Shown one piece after another: positions 1 through 8,073 of a stretch of 64,000 nucleotides of DNA; the first letter of the stretch is position 1, and the number at the start of each line of letters is the position of its first letter. The stretch is from Microbacterium terregens (GTDB lineage: Bacteria > Pseudomonadota > Alphaproteobacteria > Sphingomonadales > Sphingomonadaceae). The notes below the pieces were generated by a model. It was not told the DNA's origin. It was given only the letters and a program-made list of their open reading frames with translations, and did not search any database. A program made the position numbers and the translations under genes. The stretch lies in the NCBI RefSeq assembly GCF_027922045.1, contig NZ_BSEX01000024.1, forward strand, positions 62,001-126,000, given 5' to 3'.

Positions 1-864
1 CTCCGCGCGTTCAGTCGCCGAAAGCCGCTCCGCCCTCGCCCTGGCGAGGCGTTCGGACGCGTCGACCGGCAGGTCGGTGGCCGGTCCGAGCCCTTCGAGT
101 TCGGCACGGTTGTGGGCAAGCCGGGCGAGCGGTGCGCGCGCGCGCGCGATCCGCTCGAGCTTGGAGGCTTCCCGCTCGATCTCCCCCGCTTCCTGGAGCA
201 GCGACGCCTTTTGATCCTCGGCCTCCTGCCGCCGACGGCGCTGATCGGACCACTGCGACTCCGTTATGCTGCGCTCGCGCACCTCCCTCAGAGCCTCGGC
301 GCGCTCCCGCATCAGCCGGTTGACCAGCGGCACCGAGCCGCCGGGTTTGAAGAGCTCGGCCGCCATGCCGGACAGCAGTTCCATCTCGCGCCCGATACCG
401 GCGACGCCGGTGCCGGCCTCCAGCGTGATGCGGGCGACGTCGTCGCGGCCCAAAAGAATCGCGTCGCCGCCTTCCCGCAGACGCTGATGTGTGAGGCCGT
501 ACATCCGCTCGAACGCAGCGCGGTCGATGCCCCGCAGCAGCGGCGCGATCGGGTCCGACCGCAGCGGACTGCTGTCGCGGTCCAGCAGCGTGTCCTTGTT
601 GCCCTTCCGGCGGACGGCCTCGATCGTCTGGCCGTCGTGCTCGAGGACGGCCCTGATCCGCAGTTCCTGGTAGCCCCATCTCCAGCCCTGGCTGGTCTGG
701 CCGCCGATGCCGAAGAGGAAGTCGCTGACTGCCTGCAGCGTGGTCGACTTGCCGGCTTCATTAGGGCCGACGACAACGTGCAGGTCGGGGCTACCATCGC
801 CGAGGTCGAGGAGCCGGTCGGCGAAGCCGCCGTAGCGGATGAGCTCGAGTTCGCGGAACCGCAT
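1..864 (-). CDS. YhaN-like (SbcC/Rad50-type) AAA ATPase, C-terminus off the left edge
   Basis: The first 288 residues of a large Rad50/SMC-like ATPase are visible; the rest lies beyond base 1. A Walker A motif GPNEAGKST sits at residues 33-41, in the usual place for the N-terminal half of the ATPase head. From about residue 185 the sequence becomes rich in Arg, Glu and Ala, as expected where the coiled coil begins. The ATG at 862-864 shares a base with the TGA of the upstream nuclease gene (TGATG), so the two are probably translated together as an SbcDC-like DNA-end processing complex in the cytoplasm. Family knowledge: YhaN partners YhaO. A Walker B motif cannot be seen because the C-terminal head is missing. 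No database comparison was possible. Confidence 0.85.
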   Translation of the reverse strand, partial: MRFRELELIRYGGFADRLLDLGDGSPDLHVVVGPNEAGKSTTLQAVSDFLFGIGGQTSQGWRWGYQELRIRAVLEHDGQTIEAVRRKGNKDTLLDRDSSPLRSDPIAPLLRGIDRAAFERMYGLTHQRLREGGDAILLGRDDVARITLEAGTGVAGIGREMELLSGMAAELFKPGGSVPLVNRLMRERAEALREVRERSITESQWSDQRRRRQEAEDQKASLLQEAGEIEREASKLERIARARAPLARLAHNRAELEGLGPATDLPVDASERLARARAERLSATERAE

Positions 865-2111
865 CAGTGCCCCTCCCCTCCGAGTCGAGCGGCCACCGCG
901 GCCCTCGCTGCGCGCAGAAGCGCGTCCGCGTCGCCCGTGCGGGCGGCCGTCAGCAGCGGCGCAACGTCGGCCTCCCCGACGTCGGCAGGCAGCTTGCCCA
1001 GTAGGGGGGCGGTTGCTGCACTGACCGCCCGGGCGCAGTCCGGATCATTTACGGCTTCGGCCAGCAACTGGACGAGTTCGGGCGGCAGTCCGGCGCGCCC
1101 GCCCTCGGCCACCTCCAGGCGGACACGCTCGATCCACATGTCCTCGGCGACGCTCGCCGCCGCAGACCGCACCTCGCCCTCGCTCCATGCCGGGTCCGCC
1201 TGGAGGGCGCGTCCGACCTCGCCGTCGGCCCGCAACGAGACGCGCACGGCGAGCGGCCGCCCGTCTGCCGAACGCGACGCCTCCTGAAGCCGGCGCCGCA
1301 CCTCCCCGACCGCCTCGACGGTGTCGCTCGCCCCGCGAATGTCGGCGTTGACGCGCGCCCAGCGGGCCTCGTCGCAGGCGCGGTGATTGACCGACCTCAC
1401 CGTCCCGTCCTCCACCCGCACCACCATTGCTCCCTTGGCGCCGGTCTCCCGTGCGTGACGCCCCTGCGTGTTGCCGGGGAAGACGATCCACGGGTGCTCG
1501 GACCGGATCCCTGGCTCGTGCACGTGGCCAAGCGCCCAATAATCGTGGCCGGACGCCCGCAACTCGTCGATCGAGCAGGGGGCGTAGTTCGCATGGCCGT
1601 CGTGCCCGCCGAGCGCGGTGTGGAGGGCGGCGATGTTGAGCAGCCCGGACTCCGGCGGGCAGTAGGTGGCGGCTATGTTCTCGGTGGTCGCGGCGTCCTT
1701 GTAGCTGCGGCCGTGCACCGCGGCGCCGAGGTCGTCCAGGCGCACCGTCTCGCATTGCTTGTTCGACAGGAGGTGCACGCCCTCGGGCGGCGCGAAGTGG
1801 CGCGAGACCCTGCTCTCGGCGTCGTGGTTGCCGAACAGGACGACCGACCGGATGCCAGCGCGGGTGAGGCGCGCCAGCTCCCTGATCGCGAACTGTCCGG
1901 TGGACTGATCCTTCCAGGTGCCGTCGTACAGGTCGCCAGCGATCACAACGAGCTTGGCACCCTCCTCAATCGCGAGGTCCACGACGTTGGTGAAGGCGCG
2001 CCGCGTCGCGCCCCGTATGAGGCTCGAGAAGCCCTCGTCCTTACGCGATAGGCCGGCCAGCGGGCTGTCGAGGTGGATGTCGGCAGCGTGGATGAAGGTG
2101 AAGCTGCTCAT
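864..2111 (-). CDS. YhaO-like metallophosphoesterase, DNA repair exonuclease family
   Basis: A 415-residue calcineurin-like phosphoesterase with the SbcD/Mre11/YhaO order of metal motifs: DIHLD near residue 11, GDLYDG near 60, GNHDAE near 95, an HT motif near 165 and GHVHE near 195. The C-terminal 200 residues have the Ala/Glu/Arg-rich character of the capping and ATPase-binding region. It probably acts as the nuclease subunit with the YhaN-like ATPase encoded immediately downstream, to which it is coupled by a TGATG overlap. The ATG at 2111 is the natural start because the first metal motif follows at once. It could equally be called SbcD-like; its length (about 415) and the ATPase start fit YhaO better. 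Confidence 0.88.
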   Translation of the reverse strand: MSSFTFIHAADIHLDSPLAGLSRKDEGFSSLIRGATRRAFTNVVDLAIEEGAKLVVIAGDLYDGTWKDQSTGQFAIRELARLTRAGIRSVVLFGNHDAESRVSRHFAPPEGVHLLSNKQCETVRLDDLGAAVHGRSYKDAATTENIAATYCPPESGLLNIAALHTALGGHDGHANYAPCSIDELRASGHDYWALGHVHEPGIRSEHPWIVFPGNTQGRHARETGAKGAMVVRVEDGTVRSVNHRACDEARWARVNADIRGASDTVEAVGEVRRRLQEASRSADGRPLAVRVSLRADGEVGRALQADPAWSEGEVRSAAASVAEDMWIERVRLEVAEGGRAGLPPELVQLLAEAVNDPDCARAVSAATAPLLGKLPADVGEADVAPLLTAARTGDADALLRAARAAVAARLGGEGH

Positions 2112-2759
2112 GCCGTAAACCTACGCGCCTATGCGGTTGTGAGAAGAGGAAACTTCGTCGCGGGTTGGGACGAACTCGGCTGACCGCGACGTCAGGGGTA
2201 GACGGCCCCTCGGCGCTGCCTGGGGAAGCTGATCAGGAAAAATCACGATCGACAAGAGCCGCACGCAATCTCGTTCATGACCACGTCCGCTTCCGGGCTG
2301 GCAGCAGCGGCACCCGAACGGCCGACACGGGGCGCGCAGCTGCCAAGCACTCGATGGTGAACGAACGTCGGCTCACCTCGACATCTCGCTTCAAACCGGC
2401 CTTTCCGGTCGCACCAGAAAATGTCAGGCGATCGGCGTCTGTACGTCTCGGGGATTGTTGCCGAGCAGGCGCGTCCCGCCTTCTCTCGGCGTGTCCCCTA
2501 TTCTCCAGGGCCCAAGTTCGCTTGTCATGGCTTGGATGGTGATTCGCGCGACAGGAATCGCGATAGTCGCGAGCCCGATCGCGTTTGCAGCGCCATGCAC
2601 GTCGGAAAGGCGCGGGTGAGATTGTCGATGCCGCGATCCGCCTCCCCTCTACCGAGGCACAAAACGTCTTTTACCGGCTGCTGAAGCCCCAACGTTTCCC
2701 TGACAGTCCCTCAGGCCGTAGCATCGTACCGGAAGGGGCTATCCTGCTTGGAGCAGTTC
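2112..2759. other. 648-bp stretch without a convincing gene
   Basis: Between the YhaO start and the AlpA-like gene I see no frame with plausible protein character on either strand; the open frames present are short and mutually exclusive. It lies between two gene blocks at a tRNA flank. It may be decayed element DNA, but I could not recognise any integrase or other remnant. Confidence 0.5.
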
Positions 2760-2966
2760 ATGGCCAAAGATGCTCACACACCCACGCGCCTTATACGGCT
2801 GCCTGAAGTCAAGCTTCGGACTGGGCTCGCCCGATCTTCGATCTACCGAATGATGGAGGAGGGCGGCTTTCCACGCCCTCGCAAGCTCGGACCGCGGGCC
2901 ATCGCCTGGCTGGTGAATGACATCGATCAGTGGATCGACAGCCGGCCTGCGAAGCCGGGCGGTTAA
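2760..2966 (+). CDS. AlpA-family (MerR-like winged helix) regulator
   Basis: A 68-residue protein with the AlpA layout: a short N-terminal strand with RLPEV, a helix-turn-helix reading TGLARSSIYRMM, a wing containing GGFPRPRKLG and a C-terminal helix around VNDIDQWIDSRP. Such proteins are small DNA-binding activators found in prophages and integrative elements, where they typically control integrase or excision genes. ATG 2760 is preferred to the in-frame TTG at 2748 because GGAG at 2750-2753 is placed correctly for it. It points at the 3' end of tRNA-Arg about 170 bp away, with no integrase gene between, so it is probably left from an inserted element. The family call is firm; its target is unknown. 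Confidence 0.85.
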   Translation: MAKDAHTPTRLIRLPEVKLRTGLARSSIYRMMEEGGFPRPRKLGPRAIAWLVNDIDQWIDSRPAKPGG

Positions 2967-3073
2967 GGCTGCAACGAAGAGAAAAGCTGGCGTAAGTTCG
3001 GCGAATTCGGAGGACAGCGTGGCAGACTCATCTGGCAGCTTGAACGGCTCTCGCCTCTCCCTGTGGAGAGACG

Positions 3074-3096
3074 TGTTACCTAGAATGTTACCTAGA
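3074..3096. repeat. Two tandem copies of TGTTACCTAGA
   Basis: An 11-bp sequence occurs at 3074-3084 and again at 3086-3096, giving a 12-bp period, between the AlpA-like gene and the tRNA. About one helical turn of spacing suits a protein-binding repeat such as arm-type integrase sites or a regulator site, but this is inference only. Confidence 0.6.
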
Positions 3097-3138
3097 GCCA
3101 CTCGGGTGAGGGATGGCCCCTGCTAACCCTTTGAAAAA

Positions 3139-3215
3139 TGGCGCGCCCGGAACGATTCGAACGTCCGACCCTCAGATTCGTAGTCTGATGCTCTATCCAG
3201 CTGAGCTACGGGCGC
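3139..3215 (-). tRNA. tRNA-Arg (anticodon ACG)
   Basis: On the minus strand the sequence folds as a complete 77-nt tRNA. The 7-bp acceptor stem is GCGCCCG/CGGGCGC (3209-3215 with 3143-3149). The D-arm is TAGCTCAGCTGGATAGAGCA, the anticodon stem TCAGA/TCTGA encloses loop CTACGAA with anticodon ACG, and the T-loop is TTCGAAT. The discriminator is G and the CCA end is encoded (3139-3141). It reads arginine CGN codons. Its 3' end faces the AlpA-like gene, the side where integrative elements usually insert. Confidence 0.97.
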
Positions 3216-3298
3216 CCGGTGGAGGTGGCCTAATAGGCGCGGCTTCTGGGGGACGCAAGCCCGTTGCGCAGTTTTTCTGCACGACCTAGACCCGCGTC

Positions 3299-3790
3299 AT
3301 GCGTAGCCCCGTCCTTCCGCTCGTCGTCCTTCTCCTCGCCTCCGGTTGCGCCAAGGAACGCGGCGACTTTCCTTCGCTGCTGCCGCGCGCGATCGAGCAG
3401 CGGAGCGATGCCGAGCCGGAGCGTCCGGTGCCGGTCGCGACGCCCGATCCCGCGCTGGACGCTCAGATCGCGAAGCTGACTTCCGCGGTTGATGCGGCAG
3501 ACACCGCCTTCCGCAAGGCAGCCGATCGTGCCGAGCAGTTGGCGCGTGCCGCAAAGGGCGCGGCACAGGGCAGCGAGCGCTGGCTCGACGCACAGATGGC
3601 GCTGGCGGAGGTGGACGTCGCCCGCAGTGAGATCCAGCAGCCGATCGCGGAGTTGGAGCGGCTGGCGATCGATCGCGCCGCCGCGGGCGAGCCCGCCTAC
3701 CCTGCCCTCGACGCGGCGTTGAAGAGCGGCCGCGAGCGCGCCGATGCGCAGGTGCAGCGGGTCCGCACGATCGAAGCGCTGCTCGCCTGA
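3299..3790 (+). CDS. Small predicted lipoprotein of unknown function
   Basis: A 163-residue protein starting with a short basic N-terminus, a hydrophobic stretch and a lipobox-like LASGC ending at Cys17, so it should be lipidated and held in the cell envelope. The mature part is strongly helical and rich in Ala, Asp, Glu and Arg, with a likely coiled coil from about residue 50 to 160. It has no recognisable catalytic motif. The gene stands alone between tRNA-Arg and the convergent MFS/spermidine-synthase-like gene, whose stop is 6 bp away. I do not recognise a named family. Confidence 0.7.
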   Translation: MRSPVLPLVVLLLASGCAKERGDFPSLLPRAIEQRSDAEPERPVPVATPDPALDAQIAKLTSAVDAADTAFRKAADRAEQLARAAKGAAQGSERWLDAQMALAEVDVARSEIQQPIAELERLAIDRAAAGEPAYPALDAALKSGRERADAQVQRVRTIEALLA

Positions 3791-3796
3791 TCCGGG

Positions 3797-6028
3797 CTAG
3801 TTGGCGTCGATCGTGACGCCGCGCAGCACCGGCACGATTGAGGCATAGTCGTCGGTCCAGGGCGCAAGGCCCGGCTCGCGGCGGAGGGCACGCCATCCGG
3901 CATCCGAGCGCACGAGGCGGCCGAAGCTGTCGCCGCGGCCGAGCACGATCCACTCCGATGCGGTCGCCTCCTGCCCTGCCTCGTCCTCCGTCGGGAAGTA
4001 TTCGAAGGCAGCGGCCTTCCAGCCGGTGCCAGCGACGGTCGCGGCAACCACCTGTTCCATTGCGAGATAGCGGTTGGAAGTGTGCAGCAGCAGCAGCCCG
4101 TCGGCCGCGAGCACGCGGGCATAGGTCTCGAACGCCTCGCGCGTCATGAGGTGCAGCGGCACCGCGTCGGAGGTGAAGGCGTCGAGCACCAGCAGGTCGA
4201 GGTCGCTGCTCCGCTCGTCGGCGAGCGAGAGCCGCGCGTCGCCGAGCTTGATATCGGCGCCGGGCAGGCAGCGGTCGAGGAAGCTGAAGCGGCGCGGATC
4301 GCTGGCAATGCGGACCACCGCCGGATCGATCTCATAGAAGCGCCAGCGCTGGCCGGGACGCGCGTAACAGGCGAGCGTGCCGGTGCCGAGGCCGACGACG
4401 CCCACGCGGGCGTGGCTTCCGAACAGCGCCGGGAGCGCGCGCATCGCTTGCCCCACGCCGGAGCCGGGAACGTAATAGGTCGTCGGCTGGCGCAGCCGCG
4501 CCTCGCTGCCGAGCAACTGGACGCCATGAAGGGTCGTGCCGTGGGCGAGATCACGCGCCTCGGGTCGTTCGGTGATGGTGTAGACGCCGAAGTAGCTCCG
4601 CGTGCGGGCGCCGGGAATCGCCGACAGCCGCAGCGCGTCGTAAACACCGAAGAGGAACAGGGCGCCGGCCAGCACGCCAGCGAATACCGGCCGCACCCCG
4701 ATCGCAAACAGCCCGAGCAAAGCGAGCGCCACGAACACGATCCCCTGGCGAGCCCCGCCCGACAAGCCGGCTTGATGGTCGAGGCCGAGCCACACGGCGA
4801 ACGCTGTCGTTGCCAGCATCGCGGCAGCGATGATCCGGCGCCGGGCACGCCCTTCCCTCCAAAGCTGCGCCGTGATCGGCAACAGGAACTGCTGGGGCAC
4901 CAGCACGCCCGCTGCCAGGATCAGCAGCGGGAACTCATAGGTCCAATCGAACAGCACGGGTGCGACCAGCCCGGCGAACACCCCGCCGAGCGCGCCGCCG
5001 ACGGACATGGCGAGATAGAAGCCGGTAAGCCGCTCTGGCGCAGGCCGGTTCTCGTACATGCAGCTGTGGAGGGCGACCGACACCACGAACAGCAGCAGCA
5101 GCGCCACGGCGGCGTTGGCCGCGGCGTTTCCGTGGTGGCCGGCGATCACCATCGTGCCGAACACCAGCACCGCCACGGGTGCGTAGCGCGTGAGGAAATT
5201 GGCGAGGCCACGCCGCGCGGCAAAGGCGACGGTGAAGCTCAGGAGATAGAGGCCGAGCGGCAGCACCCAGAGCAGCGGCACCGCGACGATATCCGTCGTG
5301 AGATAGCTCGACGTCTCAATCATCAGGCCCGAGGGCACGAACGCGAGTGCGATCCACCACCACAAGCGGGCGCGTGTGGGCGCCGGGCTGGTCAGCGGCG
5401 CACGGTGGGCGGCCGGACCGCTGCGCGGCAGCAGCAGCGCGCAGGCAAACACCAGCAGGACGAGGAAGAGATAGCCGGCGGTCCAGAGCCAGCTCTGCCC
5501 CGCTAGCGCGAGCTTGGGCTCGACCAGCAGCGGATAGGCGAGCAGCCCGGCAAAGCTGCCCACGTTGGAGGCGGCGTAGAGCGCATAGGGGTCCCGCCCG
5601 CCGGTTGCCGTCGAGTACCAGCGCTGCATCAGCGGAGCCTGGGCCGAAACGGCGAAGAACAGCGGGCCGATCGAGGCGCCGAGCAGCCACGGCACCCAGA
5701 GCCCCGGCTCCGCGCCAGCCGGTAGGCGCATCGCCGACAGGCCGATCGGAAGCCACAAGGCAGCGAGGGCCAGAACCGAGAGGTGGGTCAGCGCCTGCGT
5801 ACGGGGCCGGCGATGGGCGAGCCAGTGCGCATAGGCGTAGCCGCCGAGCAGCAGCGCCTGATAGACCAGCATCGCCGAGTTCCAGACGGCGGGAGCGCCG
5901 CCCAGCCGCGGCAACGCCATGCGCGCGACCATCGGCTGGACCAGGAACAGCAGGAACGATCCGGTGAGGATCGTCAGCGCGAAGAGCGCGCGCGCGGGGC
6001 CGGGGCGCGGAAACGCCGGCTGGGTCAC
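3797..6028 (-). CDS. Fused MFS-like membrane protein / spermidine-synthase-like protein
   Basis: A 743-residue fusion. The first 480 or so residues form many hydrophobic segments, beginning with ALFALTILTGSFLLFLVQPM, typical of the transporter-like half of this family. The last 260 residues are a SAM-dependent Rossmann domain with VGLGTGTLACYA near residue 545, an acidic strand end YEID and DAFTSDAVPLHLM, the motif seen in spermidine-synthase-like proteins. The family is common in Proteobacteria, but its substrate is not established; true polyamine synthesis is uncertain because the aminopropyltransferase residues cannot be confirmed by eye. It is located in the inner membrane. Gene neighbours do not add information. 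Confidence 0.8.
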   Translation of the reverse strand: MTQPAFPRPGPARALFALTILTGSFLLFLVQPMVARMALPRLGGAPAVWNSAMLVYQALLLGGYAYAHWLAHRRPRTQALTHLSVLALAALWLPIGLSAMRLPAGAEPGLWVPWLLGASIGPLFFAVSAQAPLMQRWYSTATGGRDPYALYAASNVGSFAGLLAYPLLVEPKLALAGQSWLWTAGYLFLVLLVFACALLLPRSGPAAHRAPLTSPAPTRARLWWWIALAFVPSGLMIETSSYLTTDIVAVPLLWVLPLGLYLLSFTVAFAARRGLANFLTRYAPVAVLVFGTMVIAGHHGNAAANAAVALLLLFVVSVALHSCMYENRPAPERLTGFYLAMSVGGALGGVFAGLVAPVLFDWTYEFPLLILAAGVLVPQQFLLPITAQLWREGRARRRIIAAAMLATTAFAVWLGLDHQAGLSGGARQGIVFVALALLGLFAIGVRPVFAGVLAGALFLFGVYDALRLSAIPGARTRSYFGVYTITERPEARDLAHGTTLHGVQLLGSEARLRQPTTYYVPGSGVGQAMRALPALFGSHARVGVVGLGTGTLACYARPGQRWRFYEIDPAVVRIASDPRRFSFLDRCLPGADIKLGDARLSLADERSSDLDLLVLDAFTSDAVPLHLMTREAFETYARVLAADGLLLLHTSNRYLAMEQVVAATVAGTGWKAAAFEYFPTEDEAGQEATASEWIVLGRGDSFGRLVRSDAGWRALRREPGLAPWTDDYASIVPVLRGVTIDAN

Positions 6029-6103
6029 CGCCGCTCCCCAGGCAACAAGTCCATGCCGGTAATCCGGTCGGCGCTTCGGGTACGCAAACGCACGCGGTTC
6101 AGA

Positions 6104-7096
6104 TCACGCGCCGAGCAATCGGGCAGCATGCGCCGCATGGTAGGTCAGGACGCCGGTGCAGCCCGCGCGCTTGAACGCCATTAGCGTTTCCAGCACCAGG
6201 GCGTCGCGGTCCCCCGCGCCGACCGCGGCAGCCGCCTCGATCATCGCGTATTCTCCCGACACTTGGTACGCAAAAACAGGCACTTCGAAGCTGCTCTTCA
6301 CCCGGGCGATGATGTCGAGGTACGGCAGCCCCGGCTTCACCATCACGCTATCGGCGCCTTCGGAAAGATCCAGCGAAACCTCCCGCAGCGCCTCTTCGGC
6401 GTTGGCGGGGTCCATCTGGTAGGTCTTCTTGTCACCCTTCAGCAGCCCGCGCGAGCCGACCGCGTCGCGGAACGGACCGTAGAAGCCGCTGGCGTATTTG
6501 GCGGCATAGGCCATGATCTGGACGTTGTGGTGGCCGTCGCCCTCGAGCGCGTCGCGGATCAGGCCGATCCGGCCGTCCATCATGTCGGAGGGCGCGATGA
6601 TGTCCGCCCCGGCGCGTGCCTGCGCCAGTGCCTGGCGGACCAGCTGTTCCGCGGTCGCATCGTTCATGACATAGCCGCGATCGTCCACCAGACCGTCATG
6701 GCCATGGGTCGTATAGGGATCGAGCGCGACATCGGTCAGCAGCCCGACTTCGGGCACCGCATCCTTGATGGTCGCGATTGCGCGGCACATCAGGTTGTTC
6801 GCGTTATAGGATTCCTCCCCCAGATCGGTGCGCAAATGGGCGGGCGTGTTCGGGAACAGCGCGAGGCAGGGGATGCCGAGGTCGCGCGCCTCGCGCGCCC
6901 GCTCGACCAGCCCGGCCATCGACCAGCGCGACACGCCGGGCAATGCGGCGATCGGCTCCTCCCCTTCCCCTTCCGTGATGAACAGCGGCCAGATCAGGTC
7001 GGCAGGCGTCAGCACCGTTTCGGCATGCAGCCGGCGACTCCAGTCGGCGGCGCGGGTACGACGAAGGCGGAGGGCGGGATACGCGGCGATAGACAT
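6104..7096 (-). CDS. hemB: Porphobilinogen synthase (delta-aminolevulinic acid dehydratase)
   Basis: Condenses two 5-aminolevulinate molecules to porphobilinogen, the second common step of haem synthesis, in the cytoplasm. The 330-residue protein has both Schiff-base lysine regions: KYASGFYGPFR and MVKPGLPYLDI. It also has the APSDMMDGRIG segment. The metal region reads DVALDPYTTHGHDG, with Asp where the zinc enzymes have Cys, so it should be of the Mg/K-stimulated type known from alphaproteobacteria. The ATG at 7096 is chosen because the family begins about ten residues before RLRRTRAADWSRR; an upstream in-frame start adds a non-conserved extension. It is divergent from the lipid kinase gene. 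Confidence 0.96.
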   Translation of the reverse strand: MSIAAYPALRLRRTRAADWSRRLHAETVLTPADLIWPLFITEGEGEEPIAALPGVSRWSMAGLVERAREARDLGIPCLALFPNTPAHLRTDLGEESYNANNLMCRAIATIKDAVPEVGLLTDVALDPYTTHGHDGLVDDRGYVMNDATAEQLVRQALAQARAGADIIAPSDMMDGRIGLIRDALEGDGHHNVQIMAYAAKYASGFYGPFRDAVGSRGLLKGDKKTYQMDPANAEEALREVSLDLSEGADSVMVKPGLPYLDIIARVKSSFEVPVFAYQVSGEYAMIEAAAAVGAGDRDALVLETLMAFKRAGCTGVLTYHAAHAARLLGA

Positions 7097-7188
7097 GCCC
7101 CGCTGTGTGGGCCAAGCTCCGGCGGTGCGCAAGCGCAGGCCACGCAACCCCGCGTGCATCCGGCGGCCCCTTTGCGCGTTGAGGGTGC

Positions 7189-8073
7189 ATGGACAAGATC
7201 CGCTCGGCCGCGCTGGTCGTCAATACGCAGTCCCGCACCGGGCAGGATCAATTCGACCAGGCATGTGCCGCCCTGTCCGGCCTGCCCTTCGAAGTGGCGC
7301 CGCATCCGGTCGATGATCCCAAGCGGCTGCACGAGACGGTGGACCGGGCGATGGCACGAAAGCCGGACCTGCTGATCCTGGGCGGCGGCGACGGCACGAT
7401 CAGCAGCCTGGTGGACCATCTGGTGGGCACGGACACGATCCTGGGCGTGCTGCCGCTCGGCACCGCCAACAGCTTCGCCCGGACCCTGGGCATTCCGTTG
7501 GAGATCGAGGGCGCGGTGGAGGTGCTGCGAAACGGCACGCCGCGCCGGATCGACCTGGGAATGATCGACGGCGATTATTTCGCCAATTGCGCGGCGATCG
7601 GCATCTCGCCCCAGATCGCCAGCACCATCCCGCACAAGCTCAAGCGCTGGTTCGGTCGCGCCGGCTATCTCGCCTGGGCGACGCTGCAATTCGTCCGTTT
7701 CCGCCCGTTCGAACTGGTGATCGGCGAAGGTGCGGATGCCAAGCGGCTGTCGGCGACGGAGGTCCGCATCTCCAACGGCCGGTTCCACGGCGGCGTCGAA
7801 CTGATCGAGGAGGCACGGCTCGACAGCGGAGAGATCATCGTTCAGGCGGTGGCCCGAAACGGCCGCCGTGGGCTGCTCCGCAACTGGGGCGCGACCGTGC
7901 TGGGGCTCGACTCCCGCCGCGACGACACCGTCACCTTCCACGCCCGCGAACTGCGGATCGCGACCGATCCGCCCTTGCCGATCTCGATCGACGGCGAGGT
8001 GCTGGCGAAGACGCCGGTGACCGCCCAAATCGCCGCAGGCGTGATCCGGGTGATGGCGCCCGCGTCAGCCTAG
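7189..8073 (+). CDS. Diacylglycerol/sphingosine-kinase-like lipid kinase (YegS/BmrU family)
   Basis: A 294-residue protein of the DAGK catalytic family. The nucleotide-binding motif GGGDGTISSLVDHL lies near residue 65, followed by PLGTANSFARTLGIP near 90, both hallmarks of these kinases; the C-terminal half supplies the beta-sandwich with SIDGEVL near 270. It should phosphorylate a lipid hydroxyl at the inner membrane. In a sphingolipid-containing sphingomonad the substrate could be diacylglycerol or a sphingoid base; the sequence cannot decide. The stop codon overlaps the stop of the convergent carboxylesterase on a shared CTAG (8070-8073). Confidence 0.88.
   Translation: MDKIRSAALVVNTQSRTGQDQFDQACAALSGLPFEVAPHPVDDPKRLHETVDRAMARKPDLLILGGGDGTISSLVDHLVGTDTILGVLPLGTANSFARTLGIPLEIEGAVEVLRNGTPRRIDLGMIDGDYFANCAAIGISPQIASTIPHKLKRWFGRAGYLAWATLQFVRFRPFELVIGEGADAKRLSATEVRISNGRFHGGVELIEEARLDSGEIIVQAVARNGRRGLLRNWGATVLGLDSRRDDTVTFHARELRIATDPPLPISIDGEVLAKTPVTAQIAAGVIRVMAPASA

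Noticed and set aside
2112..2759. Remnant of a tyrosine integrase next to the AlpA gene
   Set aside because: I looked in the open frames for the Arg-His-x-x-Arg-Tyr region and found nothing convincing.
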